Shown here piece by piece: positions 1-5,334 of a stretch of 5,334 nucleotides of DNA. Each line of letters opens with the position of its first letter. The first letter of the stretch is position 1. The notes under the pieces were generated by a model. The model ran no database searches and was not told where the DNA came from. It was given only the letters and a program-made list of their open reading frames with translations. The translations under genes were made by a program, and so were the position numbers. This DNA is from Acidimicrobiaceae bacterium (GTDB lineage: Bacteria; Actinomycetota; Acidimicrobiia; Acidimicrobiales; MedAcidi-G1): positions 1-5,334 of the forward strand of contig DPMC01000213.1 of NCBI GenBank assembly GCA_003541675.1, written 5' to 3'.

Positions 1-204
1 AAGGCAGCCGGGCGGGCCGCTGGTGGCGCATGCGCCAGTGACGCCTTTTTCCCGTTTCGTGATGGCCTGGACGCGGCGGCCGAGGCGGGGGCCAGCGCGG
101 TGGTCCAGCCCGGCGGGTCGATACGTGACGATGAGGTGATCGCGGCGGCGAACGAACAGGGTATGGCCATGGTCTTCACCGGGGAACGGCACTTTCGCCA
201 CTGA
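1..204 (+). CDS. purH: PurH C-terminal fragment (AICAR transformylase / IMP cyclohydrolase), 5' end outside window
   Basis: Last 67 codons of the bifunctional enzyme that performs the final two steps of purine synthesis: formylation of AICAR with 10-formyl-tetrahydrofolate, then ring closure to IMP in the cytoplasm. What is seen is the end of the C-terminal transformylase domain. The block [11 protein letters not shown] (fragment residues 12-22) and the block [15 protein letters not shown] (36-50) are near identical to what I recall of E. coli PurH, and the protein ends in the typical GERHFRH. The reading frame is open from base 1 and stops with TGA at 202-204. The full family protein is about 520 residues, so most of the gene, including the cyclohydrolase domain, lies to the left. 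folD follows 47 bases later on the same strand and supplies the formyl donor. The stop codon touches a 9-bp inverted repeat. Identification is firm; nothing can be said about its start or promoter. Confidence 0.96.
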   Translation, partial: KAAGRAAGGACASDAFFPFRDGLDAAAEAGASAVVQPGGSIRDDEVIAAANEQGMAMVFTGERHFRH

Positions 205-238
205 TCGGCGCCAGGCAAAGGGCCGGGCGGGCGCCGAT
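204..238 (+). repeat. GC-rich inverted repeat between purH and folD
   Basis: A perfect 9-bp inverted repeat, ATCGGCGCC at 204-212 and GGCGCCGAT at 230-238, with a 17-base spacer. It begins on the last base of the purH stop codon. No run of T follows, so it is not a classical intrinsic terminator. It could be a U-less terminator, an mRNA 3' end stabiliser, or an attenuator. Its last base is also the first base of the candidate -10 element of folD. The repeat is seen directly; its role is inferred. Confidence 0.5.
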
Positions 239-243
239 AGCGT
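238..243 (+). promoter_or_regulatory. Candidate -10 element for leaderless folD transcript
   Basis: TAGCGT at 238-243 fits the actinobacterial -10 pattern TAnnnT and ends 8 bases before the folD ATG. That distance would place the transcription start at or next to the ATG, as in leaderless genes. No AGGAGG-like sequence lies in the 20 bases before the ATG, which agrees with this. No convincing -35 box is seen, and the hexamer has only three fixed positions, so chance occurrence is possible. Confidence 0.33.
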
Positions 244-251
244 TCCCGCCC

Positions 252-1103
252 ATGAGTGCACAACTTCTCGAAGGAGGACCGGTCGCTAAGGCTGTCCTCG
301 ACGACGTCCGTATCCGGGTCGACGCTCTGAAGGCCGCCGGGATTACCCCGGGCCTGGGCACCATCCTCGTTGGGGACGACGGGGCGAGCGCCGGCTACGT
401 CCGCAAGAAGCACGAGACCTGCGAGTTGGTGGGCATCGCGTCCCACCACATCCAGGTGGTGGCCGGCGACCCTCCGGCGGCCCTCGACGAGGCGGTGGCA
501 AATTTCAACGAGGATCCGACGGTCCACGGCTACATCATCCAGCATCCGGTGGCCGACGGTTTCGACTTCAACGCCGCCCTGTTGGCCATGGATCCGGCCA
601 AGGACGCCGACGGCCTGCACCCCACCAATCTGGGTCGCCTCGTCCTCCAGGAGGACGGCCCCGTGCCGTGCACCCCGGCGGGCATTCAGGCCCTGTTCGT
701 CCACTACGACATCGAGATCAGCGGGAAGCATGTGGTGGTTATCGGGCGTGGCCCGACTCTCGGTCGACCTTTGTCTCTGCTCCTGACCACCAAGGCACCG
801 GGGGCCAACGCCGCAGTGACCGTGGTGCACTCGGCGGTGCCCGACCTGGCCGATCTGACCCGTGAGGCCGACATCGTGGTGGCCGCCCTAGGCGTGCCGT
901 CCTTTGTCCAGCCCGAGATGGTCAAACCCGGTGCGGTCGTGGTGAGTGGCGGGATCTCCTGGGAAGGAAAGAAGCTTTTGGCCGACGTCGACGAGTCGGT
1001 CGGCGAGGTCGCCTCGTGGATCACGCCGCGCCTTGGTGGCGTGGGGCCGACCACTGTGGCCATGCTCCTTCGCAACACTGTCGAGGCCGCCGAACGCGCC
1101 TGA
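252..1103 (+). CDS. folD: FolD: methylenetetrahydrofolate dehydrogenase / methenyltetrahydrofolate cyclohydrolase
   Basis: A 283-residue cytoplasmic enzyme that interconverts 5,10-methylene-THF and 10-formyl-THF, with NADP(H) as the usual cofactor. Length is normal for the family (about 280-300). The N-terminal catalytic domain holds the YxxxK motif (Y49, K53, the cyclohydrolase lysine), Q97, and KDADGLHP (117-124) with D120 matching the conserved active-site Asp. CTPAG (140-144) is the usual link to the Rossmann domain, whose dinucleotide motif reads GRGPTLGRP (165-173). The end has GGVGPTT (262-268). Several motifs depart from the usual form: QHPVA for QLPLP (97-101), VSGGIS for a DVG-type segment (231-236), and L261 where the family normally has Pro before GGVGP. 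Segment 181-194 is somewhat longer than in E. coli. The ATG at 252 is chosen because [15 protein letters not shown] aligns with the usual family N-terminus. There is no upstream Shine-Dalgarno, and a leaderless start is likely. It follows purH, which uses its product. Confidence 0.95.
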   Translation: MSAQLLEGGPVAKAVLDDVRIRVDALKAAGITPGLGTILVGDDGASAGYVRKKHETCELVGIASHHIQVVAGDPPAALDEAVANFNEDPTVHGYIIQHPVADGFDFNAALLAMDPAKDADGLHPTNLGRLVLQEDGPVPCTPAGIQALFVHYDIEISGKHVVVIGRGPTLGRPLSLLLTTKAPGANAAVTVVHSAVPDLADLTREADIVVAALGVPSFVQPEMVKPGAVVVSGGISWEGKKLLADVDESVGEVASWITPRLGGVGPTTVAMLLRNTVEAAERA

Positions 1104-1110
1104 GGCTCAG

Positions 1111-1131
1111 GCCGAGCCGGTTCGGTTCGGC
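1111..1131 (+). repeat. Hairpin 7 bases after folD stop, possible U-less terminator
   Basis: GCCGAGCC (1111-1118) can pair with GGTTCGGC (1124-1131), eight base pairs including one G-U, around a 5-base loop. The position directly after the folD stop suits transcription termination or 3' end protection. No T-run follows, so an intrinsic terminator in the strict sense is not supported; high-GC actinobacteria often lack the T-run. Confidence 0.42.
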
Positions 1132-1143
1132 ACCAAGCGCGAC

Positions 1144-1181
1144 CCCGTCTGACGCATCGACCGCCGTCCGGACCAGACGGG
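1144..1181 (+). repeat. Second inverted repeat in the folD-icd gap
   Basis: CCCGTCTG (1144-1151) and CAGACGGG (1174-1181) are perfect 8-bp inverted repeats with a 22-base spacer. The spacer contains the self-complementary octamer GTCCGGAC (1166-1173). It ends 21 bases before the candidate -10 element of icd. It may be a second termination stem-loop or a palindromic site for a regulator of icd; the sequence does not decide between them. Confidence 0.35.
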
Positions 1182-1202
1182 TCCCTCGGGGCCTCGAATC
1201 GG

Positions 1203-1208
1203 TAGGGT
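1203..1208 (+). promoter_or_regulatory. Candidate -10 element for leaderless icd transcript
   Basis: TAGGGT at 1203-1208 fits TAnnnT and ends 6 bases before the icd ATG at 1215, so transcription would begin at or very near the first codon. The stretch before the ATG has no purine-rich ribosome site. The 111-base gap with its own stem-loops supports icd being a separate transcription unit from folD. No clear -35 box is visible. Confidence 0.4.
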
Positions 1209-1214
1209 CAAACC

Positions 1215-2411
<1,197 letters not shown>

Positions 2412-2421
2412 GTACGCGACC

Positions 2422-2438
2422 CGGGCACCTCGTGCCCG
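2422..2438 (+). repeat. Tight hairpin between icd stop and first ABC gene
   Basis: CGGGCAC (2422-2428) and GTGCCCG (2432-2438) form a perfect 7-bp stem closed by the 3-base loop CTC, 10 bases after the icd stop codon. The right arm starts with the GTG taken here as the start of the ABC gene. There is no T-run after it. It could terminate or attenuate transcription after icd, or mask the start codon so that translation depends on ribosomes finishing icd. Confidence 0.5.
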
Positions 2439-4291
2439 AGAGTGTGGTGCGTCGCGGAGGACGGCTGATCTGGCGGTCACTGCGTCTGCATCCGTGGTCC
2501 CATGCGGCGGCCATCATGGGGGCCAACGTGTTCGCCCTAGCCGTGGTGGGCTTCACGGTGGTGATCGGTCGGATCACCGACGAGGTGATCGTCCCTGGGC
2601 TGGATGACGACGGCGTGTCGCGACGCTCGCTGCTGATCGCTGTGGCCGTGGTGGTAGCTGTCGGGGTGGTCAGGGCCCTGTCGATCATGGTTCGCCGCTG
2701 GTTCAACATGCTGGCCACCGTGAGTACCCAGCGCACGTGGCGTGAGGCGGTCACCGACCGGTTCCTGGATGTGCCCCTGGCCTTCCACCGGGCTCGGCCC
2801 GCCGGCCAGTTGCTGGCCCACGCCGATGCCGACGTGGAGGTAGCGACCTCGATGCTCAAGCCGTTGGCCTTCTCGTTGTCGGTGATCGTGCTGGCTGTGG
2901 CATCCCTCGTCAGCCTCCTGGTTGTTCACCCGTGGTTCGCTTTGGTGGCCGTGGTGATGTTTCCCACGTTGACTCTTCTGAATCGGCGATTCACCCGGAA
3001 GGTGGAGGCTCCGGCCGCCGCCGGACAGGAGGCCGTTGGCGTCTTGTCAGGCATTGCCCACGAGAGCTTGGATGGCGTTCTGATCGTCAAGACGTTGGGT
3101 CGGGAGGCCGCCGAGGTGGACCGATTCTCCGATGCGGCCAATGACCTCCGGAACCACCGTCTGGCGGTTGGCAGGCTCCGCTCGAGATACGCCCCCCTCT
3201 ACTATTCGCTGCCCCAGATCGGGATCATCGTCCTGCTGCTGGTGGGGGTGTGGTTGGTCGACAGCGGCTCGGTGACCATTGGCGAGGTGGTCCGGGCCAT
3301 GTCGTTGTTCAGCATCCTGACCCTGCCCATGGAGATCCTGGGGTTCCTGTTCCAGGAGATGCCTCGGTCCGTGGTGGCTATGGATCGGATCGACGGGGTG
3401 CTGGCCGAGGCGATCGAGCCCCGGCCCGAGGCCAGCACGGGTTCCGCCCGACATGACGCAGGACCGGTTGTCGTCGAGTTCGAGGCCGTGGCCTTCACCC
3501 ATCCCGACGGTCTCGAGGTGCTCCGTGACCTCGACCTGCGACTAGAGCCCGGCGAGTCGGTGGCCCTCGTCGGCGCCACGGGCTCGGGAAAGAGCACGGT
3601 GGTGGCTCTGCTGGCCGGCCTGGTACCCCCAAGTAGCGGCGAGGTCCGCATTGGAGCTAAGGCGACCACCACACTGGGTCCCGAGGGGGTGGCCGTCTCG
3701 GTGGCCACCGTCCTCCAGGAGACATTCCTGTTCGCTGACACGGTTCGGGCGAACCTGACGCTGGGTCGCGATGTAGGCGACGAGGAGTTGGCTGCTGCCC
3801 TGGACGTCGCGGCGGCCACTGATTTCGTGGCCGGCCTTACCGAGGGACTGGACACTGTGGTCGGTGAGCGCGGGGTGACCCTGTCTGGTGGCCAGCGGCA
3901 ACGTCTGGCTATTGCCCGGGCCCTGCTCCGACGCCCCGCCGTGCTGGTGCTGGACGATGCCACGTCGGCCATCGACCCGGTGGTCGAGGCGGGGATCCTG
4001 AACACACTGCGTCGCCCCACCGATCACGAGTCGGATCGGCTAGTGGCGGGCTCCCCACTGGCGCGTCCCACCCTCCTAGTGGTGGCCCATCGTCTGGCCA
4101 CCATTCGGTTGGCCGACCGGGTGCTGTTCCTCGACGGCGGTCGGATCGCTACTTCGGGAACCCACGAGGAACTCCTCGAGGTGGAGGGCTATGCGGCTCT
4201 GGCTAGGGCCTACGAACTAGCGGGCGGGGTTTCGGTGGCGACTGGTTCGGTGGGCCCGACTGGGTCTAGACCGATCGGGGAGCCCCGGTGA
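2432..4291 (+). CDS. ABC exporter half-transporter, permease fused to ATPase, degenerate-site subunit
   Basis: A 619-residue inner-membrane ABC exporter subunit (from GTG 2432). Six hydrophobic segments lie near 26-48, 66-86, 145-165, 168-184, 258-276 and 284-305. The ATPase domain follows from about 346: A-loop aromatic F355, Walker A GATGSGKST (381-389), Q-loop Q429, signature LSGGQRQR (484-491), Walker B VLVLDD (504-509), D-loop SAID (512-515), H-loop H553. Position 509, normally the catalytic Glu, is Asp, as in the TM287-like partner of heterodimeric exporters. The stretch from the D-loop to H553 is about 13 residues longer than in MsbA. A Gly/Ser-rich tail (597-619) reaches into the next gene, overlapping it by 4 bases. 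The start is uncertain: GTG 2372 gives 639 residues but overlaps icd by 40 bases; GTG 2444/2447 and a CTG at 2408 are also possible. Exporter class is firm; the substrate (drug, lipid, peptide, siderophore) is not readable. Confidence 0.9.
   Translation: MPESVVRRGGRLIWRSLRLHPWSHAAAIMGANVFALAVVGFTVVIGRITDEVIVPGLDDDGVSRRSLLIAVAVVVAVGVVRALSIMVRRWFNMLATVSTQRTWREAVTDRFLDVPLAFHRARPAGQLLAHADADVEVATSMLKPLAFSLSVIVLAVASLVSLLVVHPWFALVAVVMFPTLTLLNRRFTRKVEAPAAAGQEAVGVLSGIAHESLDGVLIVKTLGREAAEVDRFSDAANDLRNHRLAVGRLRSRYAPLYYSLPQIGIIVLLLVGVWLVDSGSVTIGEVVRAMSLFSILTLPMEILGFLFQEMPRSVVAMDRIDGVLAEAIEPRPEASTGSARHDAGPVVVEFEAVAFTHPDGLEVLRDLDLRLEPGESVALVGATGSGKSTVVALLAGLVPPSSGEVRIGAKATTTLGPEGVAVSVATVLQETFLFADTVRANLTLGRDVGDEELAAALDVAAATDFVAGLTEGLDTVVGERGVTLSGGQRQRLAIARALLRRPAVLVLDDATSAIDPVVEAGILNTLRRPTDHESDRLVAGSPLARPTLLVVAHRLATIRLADRVLFLDGGRIATSGTHEELLEVEGYAALARAYELAGGVSVATGSVGPTGSRPIGEPR
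4277..4282 (+). promoter_or_regulatory. Shine-Dalgarno for second ABC gene
   Basis: GGGGAG at 4277-4282, 5 bases before GTG 4288, is a fair ribosome-binding site lying inside the end of the preceding gene. It supports the GTG start and the 4-base overlap. It contrasts with folD and icd, which lack such a site. Confidence 0.55.
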
Positions 4292-5334
4292 GCGACGCTG
4301 ATCCCCGTCGCATCGAGGGGGTGAGTGCCCTATCGGTGCTGCGCCGCGGCATGGCGGCCTCGCCCGAACTGCGGGTGGGCCTTCCCCAGACGGTGGCCAT
4401 GGCGATGTCAGTGGCCGGAGGAAAACTTCTGGTACCGCTGCTCATTCAGGCCGTGATGGACCTGTCGATCACCAACGACGGCATACACATGGGTCGAGCG
4501 GTGGCGCTCTGTGTTGGGGCCACGGTGCTGGTGGTGGCCAGCATTCAGTTGGGGAAGGTGACCTACTTTCGTCTCGTCCGCACCGCCGAGAACGTCCTGC
4601 TGGGCCTCCGGGTCCGCACGTTTGAACACCTCCACCGGTTGAGCCTGGCCGAGCACACGACATCACGGAAGGGTGTGCTCACCGCCCGGGTGACCAGCGA
4701 CGTGGAGACGCTCACCCAGTTCGCCCAGTGGGGGGCCATTGCCTGGATTATCGACTCGGTCCAGATAGTCACCGTGCTGATCATCATGGCGGTCTACTCG
4801 TGGCAGCTGACCGTGGTGGTCCTGGTGCTGCACCTTCCGCTGCTGCCCATCCTGCGGTGGATGCAGTCCCGTCAACTGGTGGCGTACGAGGATCTTCGGA
4901 CCCGGGTATCAGACACCCTTGGGATCGTTTCTGAGTCGGTCCACGGGGTCGAGGTGGTCCGGGCCTACGGCCATCGCGAGTCCATGCGGGGTCGGGTTCG
5001 AGCGGCCATTGACTCCCAGTTCGACCAGCAGATGAAGGCCGCCCGGTACTTCTCGCTGATCCTGCCGTTGAGCGACGTATTCGGGGTGACTGCTATTGCC
5101 GCGGTTATCGGCGCCGGCGTGTGGTGGGGCGATGCGTGGGGTGTGAGCTCAGGCCAGTTGGTGGCTTTCATCTTCCTGTGCAACCTGCTGGTGGCGCCAA
5201 TCAGCGAGCTTGGAGAAGTGCTCGACCAGACCCAGACGGCGTTGGCCGGCTGGTGGAAGATCCTCGATGTGCTCGACACCGAGGTGGACCTGATCGATCC
5301 GTCCACACCACTGCCGCTGCCCGTTGGGGCACTG
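4288..5334 (+). CDS. ABC exporter half-transporter, second subunit; 3' end (ATPase domain) outside window
   Basis: 349 codons are visible and the frame is still open at the window edge. The GTG start overlaps the upstream TGA as GTGA and has GGGGAG 5 bases ahead, so the two ABC genes are almost surely translationally coupled. What is present is an ABC exporter membrane domain: hydrophobic segments near 33-57, 70-90, 150-170, 172-190, 257-279 and 288-307, with long polar stretches between segments 2-3 and 4-5, as expected for the intracellular loops. The segment LTARVTSDVETLTQF (131-145) matches the usual G-x-L/loop motif of exporters after segment 2, and SESVHGVEVVRAYGHRE (215-231) the family's coupling-helix region. 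The membrane domain ends near GWWKILDVLDTEVD (321-334), just before where an ATPase domain would begin, so no Walker motifs are seen; this is a window cut, not a truncation. Probable heterodimer partner of the preceding subunit. Confidence 0.9.
   Translation, partial: MSDADPRRIEGVSALSVLRRGMAASPELRVGLPQTVAMAMSVAGGKLLVPLLIQAVMDLSITNDGIHMGRAVALCVGATVLVVASIQLGKVTYFRLVRTAENVLLGLRVRTFEHLHRLSLAEHTTSRKGVLTARVTSDVETLTQFAQWGAIAWIIDSVQIVTVLIIMAVYSWQLTVVVLVLHLPLLPILRWMQSRQLVAYEDLRTRVSDTLGIVSESVHGVEVVRAYGHRESMRGRVRAAIDSQFDQQMKAARYFSLILPLSDVFGVTAIAAVIGAGVWWGDAWGVSSGQLVAFIFLCNLLVAPISELGEVLDQTQTALAGWWKILDVLDTEVDLIDPSTPLPLPVGAL

Noticed and set aside
270..278. GAAGGAGGA, a strong Shine-Dalgarno-like string shortly after the folD ATG
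   Set aside because: No ATG, GTG or TTG at a suitable distance downstream in the FolD frame, and the codons before it encode the expected FolD N-terminus.
704..1078. Minus-strand open frame of 124 codons within folD
   Set aside because: Fully antisense to the conserved FolD Rossmann domain; no ribosome site or family resemblance.
1111..1131. Classical rho-independent terminator after folD
   Set aside because: The stem is present but no T-run follows; listed only as an inverted repeat with possible terminator role.
3202..4020. Long open frame on the minus strand (272 codons) opposite the first ABC ATPase domain
   Set aside because: It runs opposite clear ATPase motifs on the plus strand; its product is Ser/Arg/Thr-rich low-complexity, typical of an antisense shadow in high-GC DNA.
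5288..5334. Possible truncated or ATPase-less second ABC subunit
   Set aside because: The frame is still open at the window edge exactly where the ATPase domain should begin; this is a cut by the window.

Overview
The window looks like a stretch of chromosome from a high-GC actinobacterium. By eye roughly two thirds of the bases are G or C. Both ABC genes need GTG or similar starts, intergenic gaps are short, and folD and icd have no Shine-Dalgarno but carry TAnnnT hexamers just upstream of ATG, as in actinobacterial leaderless genes. The FolD variant (an NAAVTVVHS segment, [12 protein letters not shown]) suggests an Acidimicrobiia-like lineage, but that placement is from memory and tentative. 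No mobile element, CRISPR array, tRNA or rRNA is visible. All genes lie on the plus strand and the window is almost fully coding (gaps of 47, 111 and about 20 bases).

Left part (1-2411), housekeeping metabolism: the last 67 codons of purH (AICAR transformylase end), then folD (methylene-tetrahydrofolate dehydrogenase/cyclohydrolase), then icd (NADP-type isocitrate dehydrogenase). FolD makes the 10-formyl-tetrahydrofolate that PurH consumes, so purH-folD is a functional pair. FolD in its oxidative direction and Icd both yield NADPH. Each junction carries a GC-rich inverted repeat.

Right part (about 2432-5334), transport: two consecutive half-size ABC exporter genes joined by a 4-base GTGA overlap. 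The first is complete (six membrane segments plus ATPase domain). The second is cut by the window edge just after its membrane domain. The first subunit has Asp instead of the catalytic Glu after Walker B, the hallmark of the degenerate-site subunit of heterodimeric exporters, so the two probably form one heterodimeric pump. Its substrate cannot be read from the sequence.

I see no clear undescribed system. The points most worth checking are the predicted asymmetric ABC pair with an extra loop in the ATPase domain, the divergent FolD motifs, the leaderless-type start regions, and a tight hairpin that contains a candidate start codon of the first ABC gene.
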